A DNA stretch of 64,000 nt, taken from assembly GCF_000023865.1 (NCBI RefSeq), contig NC_013159.1:1700001-1764000 (forward strand), given 5' to 3'. Every line of letters begins with the position of its first letter. Position 1 is the stretch's first letter. Below the pieces are notes generated by a model, which was not told the DNA's origin, searched no databases, and saw only the letters and a program-made list of their open reading frames with translations. This document shows positions 8,378 through 16,846 of this stretch, piece by piece. Made by a program: the position numbers and the translations under genes. The stretch comes from Saccharomonospora viridis DSM 43017 (GTDB taxonomy: Bacteria; Actinomycetota; Actinomycetes; Mycobacteriales; Pseudonocardiaceae).

Positions 8378-10597
8378 ATGGCAACGGTCGGGCATCCACC
8401 GGTCGAGGTGAGCGACAAACCCCGCTGGACTCCGGGCAAGATCGCGCTCTGGGTGGCGATCTCGTTGCTCGGGGCCACCGCCTGGACCATTCTCGCGCTG
8501 GCCAGGGACGAGCAGGTGAACGCGATCTGGTTCATCTTCGCGGCACTGTGCTCGTACGCGATCGCCTATCGGTTCTACGCGAGGTTCATCCTCACGAAGG
8601 TCCTCAAGGCCGACGACAAGCGTGCCACCCCGGCGGAGCGGCTGGAGAACGGCGCCGACTACAACCGCACCGACCGCCGAGTGCTCTACGGGCACCACTT
8701 CGCGGCCATCGCGGGGGCCGGTCCTCTGGTGGGACCGGTGCTCGCCGCGCAGATGGGTTATCTCCCCGGCACGATCTGGATCATCGTCGGTGTCATCTTC
8801 GCGGGCGCCGTGCAGGACATGGTGGTGCTGTTCTTCTCGATGCGCCGCAACGGTCGATCGCTCGGTCAGATGGCCCGTGACGAGATCGGCCCCATCGGCG
8901 GTGCCGCCGCCATCATCGCGGTCCTGGTCATCATGATCATCCTGCTGGCGGTGTTGGCGCTCGTGGTGGTGAACGCGCTCGCCGAATCGCCGTGGGGCGT
9001 GTTCTCGATCGCGATGACCATCCCCATCGCGTTCTTCATGGGCTTCTACCTGCGTTACCTGCGGCCGGGTCGGGTCACCGAGGTCAGCCTCATCGGCTGT
9101 GCGCTGTTGCTGCTCGCCATCGTCGCGGGCGGTTGGGTCGCCGAGTCGTCCTGGGCCCCGGTGTTCACGCTGGACAAGGTCACGCTGGTCTGGTGCCTCA
9201 TCATCTACGGCTTCCTCGCGTCGGTCCTGCCCGTGTGGATGCTGTTGGCGCCCCGGGACTACCTGTCGACGTTCATGAAGGTCGGCACCATCGTCCTGCT
9301 CGCGGGCGGTGTCCTCATCGCGATGCCGGCCACCACGATGCCCGCGTTCACCGAGTTCGCGTTCACCGGGGAGGGACCGGCGTTCGCGGGTTCGCTCTTC
9401 CCGTTCGTGTTCATCACCATCGCCTGTGGTGCGTTGTCGGGTTTCCACGCGCTGGTCGCCTCAGGGACCACGCCGAAGATGGTGGCCAAGGAACGGCAGG
9501 TCAGGCTCATCGGCTACGGCGGCATGCTCACCGAGTCGTTCGTGGCGATCATGGCGCTCGTCGCGGCCTGCGTGATCGACCAAGGTCTGTACTTCGCCAT
9601 GAACTCGGCGGCGGGAGCCACGGGCGGCACGGCCCAGGGCGCGGCGCAGTTCGTCAACGGGCTCGACCTGCCCGGCGTGTCCACCACCCCGGAGGCGCTG
9701 AACGAGGCGGCGGCCTCGGTGCAGGAGGAATCGCTGGTGTCGCGCACCGGCGGTGCGCCGACGCTCGCGGTGGGGATCTCGGAGATCCTCGGCGGGGTCT
9801 TCGGCGGCGCGGCGGCGAAGGCGTTCTGGTACCACTTCGCGATCATGTTCGAGGCCCTGTTCATCCTCACCACGGTGGACGCCGGGACCCGCGTGGGCCG
9901 CTTCATGTTGCAGGACACCCTCGGCAACGTGGTGCCGAAGTTCAAGGACACGTCGTGGCGGCCCGGAGCGATCCTGGCCAGCGCAGTGATCGTGGCCGCG
10001 TGGGGATCGATCCTGCTGATGGGCGTCACCGACCCGCTCGGCGGTATCAACACGCTGTTCCCACTGTTCGGCATCGCCAACCAACTGCTGGCCGCCGTGG
10101 CGCTCACCGTGTGTGTGACGATTCTGTGTAAGACCGGACGGGTCAAATACGCCTGGGTCCCGGGCATCCCCCTGGTGTGGGACGTCGTCGTCACGCTCAC
10201 GGCCAGCTGGCAGAAGATCTTCAGCAGTGATCCGAGTATCGGTTACTGGGCCCAGCACAACGCCTACAAGGAGGCACTCGCGGCGGGTGAGACGTCCATG
10301 GGGCCCGCCGAGAACGTGATGCAGATGGAACAGGTGGTGCGTAACACGTTCATCCAAGGCAGCCTGTCCATCGTCTTCGCCCTGTTGATCGTGGTGGTGC
10401 TCCTCGACGCGCTCTGGAAGTCGATCAGCGCCATCCGCTCCGGACGGATCAGCGACACCGAACATCCCGCGGAGGAGTCGCACATCTTCGAACCGGCGGG
10501 TCTGTTCGCCACCGCGGAGGAGAAACGTCTCCAGGCCCAGTGGCGTGAGTGGGAGGCCGGACAAACCGGACAGGAACCCACGGCGGTGCGGACATGA
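8378..10597 (+). CDS. cstA: Carbon starvation protein CstA-type transporter
   Basis: 739-residue polytopic membrane protein. Many hydrophobic helices are visible from residue ~20 to ~690, with the conserved CstA segments RRVLYGHHFAAIAGAGPLVGP near residue 105 and FHALVASGTTPKM near 360. CstA/BtsT proteins import pyruvate or peptides during nutrient limitation; the substrate here is not decided by sequence. GCAGGAGCACAC precedes the ATG. The stop overlaps the ATG of a YbdD-family gene (ATGA), the pairing seen for cstA-ybdD and btsT-yjiX, which supports the family call. Confidence 0.92.
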   Translation: MATVGHPPVEVSDKPRWTPGKIALWVAISLLGATAWTILALARDEQVNAIWFIFAALCSYAIAYRFYARFILTKVLKADDKRATPAERLENGADYNRTDRRVLYGHHFAAIAGAGPLVGPVLAAQMGYLPGTIWIIVGVIFAGAVQDMVVLFFSMRRNGRSLGQMARDEIGPIGGAAAIIAVLVIMIILLAVLALVVVNALAESPWGVFSIAMTIPIAFFMGFYLRYLRPGRVTEVSLIGCALLLLAIVAGGWVAESSWAPVFTLDKVTLVWCLIIYGFLASVLPVWMLLAPRDYLSTFMKVGTIVLLAGGVLIAMPATTMPAFTEFAFTGEGPAFAGSLFPFVFITIACGALSGFHALVASGTTPKMVAKERQVRLIGYGGMLTESFVAIMALVAACVIDQGLYFAMNSAAGATGGTAQGAAQFVNGLDLPGVSTTPEALNEAAASVQEESLVSRTGGAPTLAVGISEILGGVFGGAAAKAFWYHFAIMFEALFILTTVDAGTRVGRFMLQDTLGNVVPKFKDTSWRPGAILASAVIVAAWGSILLMGVTDPLGGINTLFPLFGIANQLLAAVALTVCVTILCKTGRVKYAWVPGIPLVWDVVVTLTASWQKIFSSDPSIGYWAQHNAYKEALAAGETSMGPAENVMQMEQVVRNTFIQGSLSIVFALLIVVVLLDALWKSISAIRSGRISDTEHPAEESHIFEPAGLFATAEEKRLQAQWREWEAGQTGQEPTAVRT

Positions 10598-10827
10598 CCG
10601 GATCCGGTACACGCCGCCTCGGCCTGTCACGGGTCGGGGCGGCGCTCGCCCGTGGTTGGCGCGCGGTGAGCTGGTACGTCAAGGAACTCGTCGGGGAGAA
10701 CGACTACGAGCGCTACGTGACGCACCTACGTCGACACCATCCCGAGACACGACCGATGTCCCGGCGTGAGTTCGAACGCGCCAAGCTGGACCGGATGGAC
10801 ACCGACCCGCAAGCACGCTGCTGTTGA
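10594..10827 (+). CDS. YbdD/YjiX family small protein
   Basis: 77-residue soluble protein of the DUF466 (YbdD/YjiX) family: YVKELVGENDYERYVTHLR in the middle, the MSRREFERAKLD motif and a terminal cysteine pair RCC are hallmarks of the family. It overlaps cstA by four bases, so it is translationally coupled. Family members are needed for, or modulate, the partner CstA/BtsT transporter. I chose ATG 10594 because of the overlap; an earlier in-frame start would lie inside cstA. Confidence 0.88.
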   Translation: MTGSGTRRLGLSRVGAALARGWRAVSWYVKELVGENDYERYVTHLRRHHPETRPMSRREFERAKLDRMDTDPQARCC

Positions 10828-10971
10828 CGTTCGGCGCGGGTACGTCGACGTCGGCCGCGTTCATCGGGGCCACGTTTAAGGTCCGGACGGCAGGGAATCT
10901 CGCGACGTGCGGTCCCGCCGCCGTGGGTGGTTCGCGCATCCGCACGACCACGGCCACCGTTGGGAGAGACG

Positions 10972-11739
10972 ATGGGCGAGCTGACCACTGCCCCGCCGCC
11001 GGGGACACCGACCTGGATCGACCTCGGTATCCCGGACCTGGAGCGCGCCATGACGTTCTACGGCGCCCTGTTCGGCTGGGAGTTCGATGTGGGCCCGGAG
11101 GAGACCGGACGCTACACGATGTGTCTCCTGCGGGGTAAACCTGTCGCGGCGATCATGCCGAACCCCGATCCCGAGGCGACGGAGTTCTGGTGGAACCTCT
11201 ACTTCGCCACCGAGGATTGTGATGCGACGGCCGCCAAGGCCGACAGGGCGGGCGGCACCGTCCTGTCCGGTCCGATGGACGTGATGGACCAAGGTCGGAT
11301 GGCGATCGTCAGGGACCCCACCGGGGCGACCTTCGGCCTGTGGCAGGCCGGTGCGCACATCGGCTGTCAGATCGTCAACGAACCGAACGCCCTGTTGCGC
11401 AACGACCTCGTCACCCCGGACCCACGAGCCGCGCGGGACTTCTACAGCGCGACCTTCGACTACACACAGGAGGCCAATCCGGACATGCCCGATGCGGACT
11501 TCACGTTCCTCCGCCGACCGGACGGTCACGAGATCGGGGGCATCCTCGGCGACCCGGAGGCCCCGAACTCCCGTTGGGCGACGCTGTTCCAGGTGTCCGA
11601 CGTCGATGCGACGGCACAGCGGGCTGTCGACAGCGGTGGAACCGCGGAGGAACCCTTCGACATGATCTACGGGCGGCTCGCGGACATCACGGACCCCTTC
11701 GGCACCCGGTTCCAGGTGGGTGCGCCGACGGCGGGCTGA
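10972..11739 (+). CDS. VOC-family protein with two glyoxalase-like domains
   Basis: 255 residues forming two tandem vicinal-oxygen-chelate domains, roughly residues 12-120 (WIDLGIPDLERAMTFYGALFGWEF) and 135-250 (NDLVTPDPRAARDFYSATF). Similar actinobacterial proteins are annotated as glyoxalase/bleomycin-resistance-like or hydroxylases, but the metal ligands and substrate cannot be fixed from sequence. The ATG at 10972 is preceded by GGGAGAGAC. It stands alone, 144 bases after ybdD, and is followed by a long non-coding stretch. Confidence 0.85.
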   Translation: MGELTTAPPPGTPTWIDLGIPDLERAMTFYGALFGWEFDVGPEETGRYTMCLLRGKPVAAIMPNPDPEATEFWWNLYFATEDCDATAAKADRAGGTVLSGPMDVMDQGRMAIVRDPTGATFGLWQAGAHIGCQIVNEPNALLRNDLVTPDPRAARDFYSATFDYTQEANPDMPDADFTFLRRPDGHEIGGILGDPEAPNSRWATLFQVSDVDATAQRAVDSGGTAEEPFDMIYGRLADITDPFGTRFQVGAPTAG

Positions 11740-12400
11740 CGACGCCGAGGCGACATCGCATCGCGGTGAGCCTCGGGTGGTGTCCCGAGTCGCGGGCACG
11801 GATCGAGACGGAACGTCCGGTGGCGTCGTGTCGGGGATGGTCGTGAGGACACGTCTGGCGGTGGTCCGCCGGTGTCGGTTCCCGGAACCCTCGTCGTGTC
11901 CCCGGGCCGATGAACGGAAAGCGCCTCTGGCGCCTGGCTGGAGGTGTGCGAGGTCCGACGGGTCGAGACACCCATGTGACGCGATCGGGGGATTCCGGCC
12001 GTGTTGGGAGAGGTCAATCCGTCCTGTCTTCGGCCCGAACCGGGACTTCCACGGGTCGTCCACCGTCGGCATCGCCGCGGAACGCGCGGCGACGGAAGGA
12101 GTCCACCGTTCCCGGCGGATGTCGCCCGACCAGCGGGTTCTGAAGTGCTCCGCTCGCGGAGGGACCACGGTCCACACCCAACACCCGAACTTCCGGGGTG
12201 TTCCACGTCCGATCCGGAGTGCCAGCACGGCACATACCTCGTCGGTGACGCAGGGACAACGGACCGTTTCGGTCCGCATCGCACCCTCGAAGAGTGGGTA
12301 GTCCTCTGCCGGACATACCCGACGGCAGCACCGCACGCAGTGGACAGGCGCGCCGTCCGGTTACACCCACACTTCTCGACCGAAGACAGAGGAGACGAAC
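11740..12400. other. Non-coding stretch upstream of an APC permease
   Basis: No convincing gene in 661 bases; open frames here are arginine/proline-rich shadows without family similarity. Directly after the VOC stop, CCGAGGC (11745-11751) pairs with GCCTCGG (11770-11776), a plausible terminator stem without a T-run. The remainder probably holds the permease promoter and a long leader, but I recognise no riboswitch. Confidence 0.4.
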
Positions 12401-13786
12401 GTGCCCGGCGCCCCCGAAGCCGCGCGGAAGCCCACCCTCAAGAAGGCCATCGGCCCCAAACTGCTGCTCTTTTTCGTCGTCGGGGACATCCTCGGGACGA
12501 CGATCTACGCGCTCACCGGCAAGGTCGCGGGTAAGGTCGGCGGGGCACTGTGGCTTCCCTTCCTGATCGCTTTCGTCGTCGCTTTCCTCACCGCGTTCAG
12601 CTATCTGGAGTTGGTCGGGAAGTATCCGAAGGCCGGTGGCGCGCCACTCTACATCCATAAGGCGTTCGGGGTGAACATCCTGACCTTCCTCATCGCCTTC
12701 GCGGTGATGAGCTCGGGGATCACCTCGGCGTCGTCCGCCGCGGAGGCGTTCAGCGGCGATTACCTGGAGGCGATCGTCGGTGAGGACGTGTCCGGATGGG
12801 CTTGGCTCGTGGCCATCGGCTTCCTGGCGCTCCTGTCGATAATCAACTATCGCGGGGTCAGTGAGTCCGTTCGGATGAACCTGGTGTTGACCTGTGTGGA
12901 ACTCGCCGGGTTGGCCATCGTGATCGTCTTCGGGGCGTATGCGTTGTTCACCGGAACACACAGCGCTGAGGTGGACCCCGATCCCGGCCGCCTGGTGAGG
13001 TTCGACCCCGACACCTCACCGCTGCTGGCGGTCACCTCGGCGACCGCGTTGGCCTTCTTCGCGATGGTGGGTTTCGAGGACTCGGTGAACATGGCCGAGG
13101 AGACCAAAAACCCCACCAAGACGTTCCCTCGCGCCCTCCTGTTGGGAATGATCATCACCGCCACGGTCTACCTGTTGATCGCGTTGGTCACCTCGACACT
13201 GGTGCCCACCGACACGTTGGCGGCCTCGGACGGTCCGTTGCTGCTGGTCGTCAAGGCGGCGGCTCCATGGTTCCCGCCGGTCGTCTTCTCTTTGATCGCC
13301 CTGTTCGCGGTGACCAACACCGCTTTGATCAACATGATGATGGCCAGCCGACTCGTCTACGGCATGGCGCAGGAGCGGATCATCCCGCCCCCGTTCGGCG
13401 TGGTGCACCCGACCCGGCGCACACCGTGGGTGGCGATCCTGTTCACCAGTATCGTCGCGGTGATCCTGGTCAGTTCACTGGAGATCGCCGATCTGGGGAG
13501 TACCACGTCGTTGCTGTTGCTCGTGGTGTTCGCGGTCGTGAACGTCGCGGTGCTGGTGCTCCGCCGGGACAAGGTCGAACACGAACACTTCCGGGCGCCC
13601 ACCTGGGTGCCGGTGCTCGGAGCGCTCACCTGTGCGTTCTTCGCAAGCCCGCTGTCCGGTAGGCCGGTCACGGAGTACATCGTCGGTGGCATCCTGCTGG
13701 GGGTCGGTCTCCTCTTCTGGGCGGTCAATCTCCTGTTCCGACGCCGCCGCGCGACGACGTTCGATCCGGCGAAGCTCGGCAAGTGA
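12401..13786 (+). CDS. APC-superfamily amino acid permease
   Basis: 461-residue integral membrane protein with about twelve hydrophobic helices. The APC pattern is clear at the N-terminus (FFVVGDILGTTIYALTG, helix 1 with the GDILGxxIY substrate loop) and in AMVGFEDSVNMAEETKNP near residue 225. It should import an amino acid or polyamine by proton symport. The GTG is preceded by AGAGGAGACGAAC. It is monocistronic: a stem-loop follows immediately and a separately controlled TetR gene comes next. Substrate unknown. Confidence 0.9.
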   Translation: MPGAPEAARKPTLKKAIGPKLLLFFVVGDILGTTIYALTGKVAGKVGGALWLPFLIAFVVAFLTAFSYLELVGKYPKAGGAPLYIHKAFGVNILTFLIAFAVMSSGITSASSAAEAFSGDYLEAIVGEDVSGWAWLVAIGFLALLSIINYRGVSESVRMNLVLTCVELAGLAIVIVFGAYALFTGTHSAEVDPDPGRLVRFDPDTSPLLAVTSATALAFFAMVGFEDSVNMAEETKNPTKTFPRALLLGMIITATVYLLIALVTSTLVPTDTLAASDGPLLLVVKAAAPWFPPVVFSLIALFAVTNTALINMMMASRLVYGMAQERIIPPPFGVVHPTRRTPWVAILFTSIVAVILVSSLEIADLGSTTSLLLLVVFAVVNVAVLVLRRDKVEHEHFRAPTWVPVLGALTCAFFASPLSGRPVTEYIVGGILLGVGLLFWAVNLLFRRRRATTFDPAKLGK

Positions 13787-13793
13787 CCGTGCC

Positions 13794-13809
13794 CGGACCC
13801 TCGGGTCCG
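13794..13809 (+). terminator. Terminator-like hairpin after the permease gene
   Basis: CGGACC-CTCG-GGTCCG forms a perfect six-pair stem with a tetraloop eight bases after the permease stop. There is no T-run, which is common for actinobacterial terminators. Confidence 0.5.
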
Positions 13810-14108
13810 TGGTCCGCGTCGTCGCGTCCGCATCGTGTGATATGGGCCCGCACACCTCAGGGCGGAGCTCGGGTACGCCGGGAATCCGCATTGGCGGCGG
13901 AACTCTTCTTCGCTCTCCGGAGTGGTCGTGGAAAGATCGATGCGGTCGATTTTCGATAAGTTCTTTCAAGCTGCTGAAGTGGCTTGAACCCGACGTGTTC
14001 CGATTCGGCTCCGAGTCCCATTAAAGTGTCGTTGATCTCCTGGTCGGGGATTGTTTCTCGCCGTCGATATCCGACTTCCAGGGGATTGGGCCTATTCGAT
14101 CGGAGTGG

Positions 14109-14127
14109 CCGTTAACCACATTAACGG
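14109..14127. promoter_or_regulatory. Candidate TetR operator (autoregulatory)
   Basis: CCGTTAA (14109-14115) and TTAACGG (14121-14127) form a perfect seven-base dyad around CCACA. It lies 41 bases upstream of the chosen GTG of the TetR gene, the usual place for an autoregulatory TetR operator. Reading it as an operator also argues against the longer in-frame start at 14051, which would place it inside the coding sequence. Confidence 0.5.
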
Positions 14128-14167
14128 TCTTCTTTGGGCCTTTTCGGGGCCATGCGATGATGAGGGA

Positions 14168-14887
14168 GTGGGTGAGCGAACTCCGCGGCGGGACAGGTTA
14201 CGTGAGCAGTTGAGTCACGACATCAAACGCAGTGCGCGACGCCTGCTGGTCGAGCAGGGGCCTTCCACGTTGACCTTGAGCGCGATCGCACGGGACGTCG
14301 AGGTGACGGCACCGGCTCTGTACCGGTACTACGCCGGACTGCACGACATCGTGCGTAGCCTGGCCGCGGATCTGATCACCGAATTGGTCGAGGAGATGCG
14401 GTCGGCGGTGGAGCGCCGGCCCCCACACGATTTGGCTGGGCGGCTGCGGGCGGCGACGTATGCCTTCCGGGAGTGGTCGGTCTCGCACGTCGTCGAGTTC
14501 GGTCTGCTGTTCGGTGCGCCGAGCCCTGAAGCGGGTCCGGCGCAGGCCGAGCTCGCCAAGGACTGGATGGTGCGGCTTGGCGGGGTGTGGGGACCTCTGG
14601 TGTTCGAGACGTGGCGGCGACAGCGGTTTCCCGTCCCGGCCGAGAGCGGCATGCCCGTGGACCTGCTCGAACAGATGTCCAACTACCGCGAGGCCATCGG
14701 TCAACCCGAACTCCCGGCCGGGGTCATCATGGTGTTCCTCGACTGTTGGCGGCAGATCTACGGTGCGGTGTGTCTGGAGGTCTTCGGACACATGGGACCG
14801 GCGATCACCGACCACGAGCCGCTGTTTCGGACCATGGTGGACGAGCTTCTGGCCCGGCTCGGTTTCCCCGGTCGCGAACTCCGCTGA
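14168..14887 (+). CDS. TetR-family transcriptional regulator
   Basis: 239 residues from GTG 14168. The DNA-binding domain spans residues ~10-60 (DIKRSARRLLVEQG, then IARDVEVTAPALYRYY), and the C-terminal part is the TetR_C_13/WHG-like helical domain common in actinomycetes. An in-frame ATG at 14051 exists but would add 39 residues unlike TetR sequence and span a palindrome that looks like its operator; the ribosome site for 14168 (GAGGGA) is close to the codon, so the start is not certain. No neighbour is obviously regulated except itself and possibly the permease. Confidence 0.85.
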   Translation: MGERTPRRDRLREQLSHDIKRSARRLLVEQGPSTLTLSAIARDVEVTAPALYRYYAGLHDIVRSLAADLITELVEEMRSAVERRPPHDLAGRLRAATYAFREWSVSHVVEFGLLFGAPSPEAGPAQAELAKDWMVRLGGVWGPLVFETWRRQRFPVPAESGMPVDLLEQMSNYREAIGQPELPAGVIMVFLDCWRQIYGAVCLEVFGHMGPAITDHEPLFRTMVDELLARLGFPGRELR

Positions 14888-14902
14888 CCATGTTCGGGAA
14901 TC

Positions 14903-14944
14903 CGGGACCCGCAACGGCGTCGTCCGTGGTCCCGACCGAGGACA
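14903..14944. terminator. Stem-loop after TetR gene
   Basis: CGGGACC (14903-14909) pairs with GGTCCCG (14938-14944). It lies 16 bases after the TetR stop in a convergent gap, so it is a plausible terminator for the rightward transcript. Confidence 0.4.
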
Positions 14945-15011
14945 GCCCATGGGCTTGTCTTGGTGCCGTGTGGGATCGATGGTCGCGGGCCGGTTCGGCC
15001 CGTCGACGTGT

Positions 15012-15059
15012 GGCCCGGCCGCCGCAGGGGGTGGCCCACCCACGTAGTGCGGCCGGGCC
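15012..15059 (-). terminator. Terminator of the amino-sugar operon
   Basis: GGCCCGGCCGC (15012-15022) pairs perfectly with GCGGCCGGGCC (15049-15059), an 11-pair G+C stem that begins three bases beyond the aldolase stop codon. Its position at the end of a long leftward operon supports a terminator role. Confidence 0.6.
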
Positions 15060-15062
15060 GCC

Positions 15063-15899
15063 TCACACGGCGTCGAGGACGCCCAGCAGGCGGATGACCT
15101 CCTCGGTCATCGCGGCGCGGCCCGCACCGAGGTATTTGCGCGGGTCCACCACCGTGGGGTGTTCGGCGAGATAGTTCCGCACGGCGTCGGTGAGTGCGTG
15201 GTTGAGGTGCGTGGCGATGTTGATTTTCGTCATCCCGGCGCGGATGGCGGCGGTCAACGTCGCATCGGGCACACCCGACGATCCGTGCAGCACCAGTGGC
15301 ACGTCCACGGCTTTGCGGAGTTCGTCGATCAGATCCAGGTCGAGGACGGCGGTGCGTTCGAGCATCGCGTGCGAGGAGCCCACCGCGACCGCCAGCGAAT
15401 CGACGCCGGTGTCACGGACGAACTCGGCCGCCTCCTTCGGATCGGTGCGTACACCGGGGGCGTGCACCCCGTCCTTGCCGCCGATCTCGCCCAGTTCCGC
15501 CTCCACGGCCGCTCCCACGGCGTGGGCCTCGGCCACGACCTCCGCCGTGCTCGCCACGTTGTCGGCATAAGGCAGTGCGGAGGCGTCGAACATCACCGAC
15601 GTGAACCCCAGTTCCAGGGCCTCGCGAACGAGGGCGCGGTCGTCGGCGTGGTCGAGATGCAGCACCAACGGCGCCGACGACGCCTCGGCCACGGCGGTCA
15701 CCGCTTTCGCCAGTGGTGCCAGCGCACCGCGGTAGCGCACGGCGTTCTGGCTGATCTGCAACACGATCGTGCAGCCGGTCGCCTCGGCCGCCGCCGCGTA
15801 CGCTTCGGCGTGTTCGAGTTGGATGACGTTGAACGCGGCCAGACCACGACGTTCCCGGCGAGCGCGGCGCAGGGCGTCGTGCGGGGTCACCAGGGGCAT
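15063..15899 (-). CDS. Class II aldolase, fructose/tagatose-bisphosphate type
   Basis: 278-residue zinc-dependent TIM-barrel aldolase. HLDHADD near residue 80 carries the catalytic aspartate and a zinc histidine, EAELGEIGGKDG near 135 and HGSSGVPD near 205 complete the GatY/KbaY/FbaA pattern. It would cleave tagatose-1,6-bisphosphate (or fructose-1,6-bisphosphate) into glyceraldehyde-3-phosphate and dihydroxyacetone phosphate. It is the last gene of the leftward amino-sugar operon, seven bases after the SIS gene. Tagatose specificity is inferred from the neighbouring PfkB kinase and SIS isomerase. Confidence 0.88.
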   Translation of the reverse strand: MPLVTPHDALRRARRERRGLAAFNVIQLEHAEAYAAAAEATGCTIVLQISQNAVRYRGALAPLAKAVTAVAEASSAPLVLHLDHADDRALVREALELGFTSVMFDASALPYADNVASTAEVVAEAHAVGAAVEAELGEIGGKDGVHAPGVRTDPKEAAEFVRDTGVDSLAVAVGSSHAMLERTAVLDLDLIDELRKAVDVPLVLHGSSGVPDATLTAAIRAGMTKINIATHLNHALTDAVRNYLAEHPTVVDPRKYLGAGRAAMTEEVIRLLGVLDAV

Positions 15900-15906
15900 G
15901 GGCTGC

Positions 15907-16791
15907 TCACTCCCCCGACAGGATGATCGACCGGGTCAGGTGACGGGGACGGTCGGGGTCCAGTCCCTTCGACAGCGCATACGCCACCGCGAACAGCTGG
16001 CACCGCACCAGGGTCAGCTGCGGGTCCTCGTCGAACCACAACGCCAACGCCCCCGTGGCCTCCACCTCCTCGACGAGACCGTCGGGACGGGAACCGAGGA
16101 ACACCACGGCGGAGTTCTCGTCGGAGATCGCCTTGGGACCGTGCCGGTAGTCCATGGCCGGGTACGACTCCGTCCACGCCAGCGCCGCTTCCCGGCACTT
16201 GAGGGCCGCCTCGTGTGCGAGACCGACGCTCCACCCCCGGCCGAGGAACGTGATCTGGGTCCGTTCCAACAGGGCGGAGGGCGCCGACCAACGCACCGCG
16301 TCCTTTGCCGCCGCGGCCAGGGACTCGACGTCCTCGCCGAGACCGGCCCGCAGCAGGGAGAGCGTCGAGGTGGCGAACCGGGTCTGCACCACCGACCGTT
16401 CGTCGGCGAACGGCAGGGTCACGACTTCGTCCGCCGCCTCGCGGCCCGGCGAATCGGGATCACCGATGATGGCGAGCGTCGGCACGTTCCCCCGCAGCTT
16501 GCGCAACAGAGTGAGCACCTCGCTCGTCGTGCCGGAGCGGGAGATCGCCACGACGAGGTCGTAGTCCCGACCCGTGGGGAACTCGCTGGCGGCGAAGGCG
16601 TCGGTGACACCGTGACCGAGACCTTCCCGACGTGCGGCATAGGCCTGGGCGATGAACCAGCTCGTGCCGCATCCGACGACGGCCACACGCTGTCCGCGCC
16701 GAGGCAGTGGGGACGAGGGGGCCAGCGCGGCGGCCTGTCGCCAGGTGTCGGGCTGGGTGGCGATCTCGGTGGAGACGAGGGGAGTGGTCAA
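15907..16791 (-). CDS. SIS-domain sugar-phosphate isomerase/deaminase (AgaS-like)
   Basis: 294 residues with two sugar-isomerase domains: VVGCGTSWFIAQ near residue 38, ISRSGTTSEVL near 83, and the C-terminal YRHGPKAI motif near 220 found in GlmS-isomerase, AgaS and FrlB proteins. AgaS converts galactosamine-6-phosphate to tagatose-6-phosphate plus ammonia. The protein is shorter than E. coli AgaS (about 384), so a related deaminase/isomerase on another amino sugar remains possible. It sits between the ROK kinase and the aldolase, exactly where this step is needed. Confidence 0.8.
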   Translation of the reverse strand: MTTPLVSTEIATQPDTWRQAAALAPSSPLPRRGQRVAVVGCGTSWFIAQAYAARREGLGHGVTDAFAASEFPTGRDYDLVVAISRSGTTSEVLTLLRKLRGNVPTLAIIGDPDSPGREAADEVVTLPFADERSVVQTRFATSTLSLLRAGLGEDVESLAAAAKDAVRWSAPSALLERTQITFLGRGWSVGLAHEAALKCREAALAWTESYPAMDYRHGPKAISDENSAVVFLGSRPDGLVEEVEATGALALWFDEDPQLTLVRCQLFAVAYALSKGLDPDRPRHLTRSIILSGE

Positions 16792-16846
16792 TTACTTTCG
16801 CTCCTTGTCGAACGTGCCTTCGATCGGACGTGGTGAGGGCCTCGGG

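Larger units (their letters stand above)
13787..14167. other. Intergenic region between permease and TetR gene
   Basis: 381 bases without a gene. It contains a terminator-like hairpin right after the permease stop, an inverted repeat TTCAAG (13965-13970) / CTTGAA (13983-13988) with a 12-base spacer, and a strong dyad at 14109-14127 just before the TetR start. The second half is visibly A+T-richer than the surroundings, as expected of a promoter region. Confidence 0.5.

Noticed and set aside
8141-9448. Minus-strand frame opposite cstA
   Set aside because: Composition of repeated E/R/D/H is the antisense image of hydrophobic codons of a membrane protein.
10876-12336. Minus-strand frame of 486 codons covering the VOC gene and the following gap
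   Set aside because: Low-complexity arginine-rich composition without family similarity; most of it is antisense to the VOC gene.
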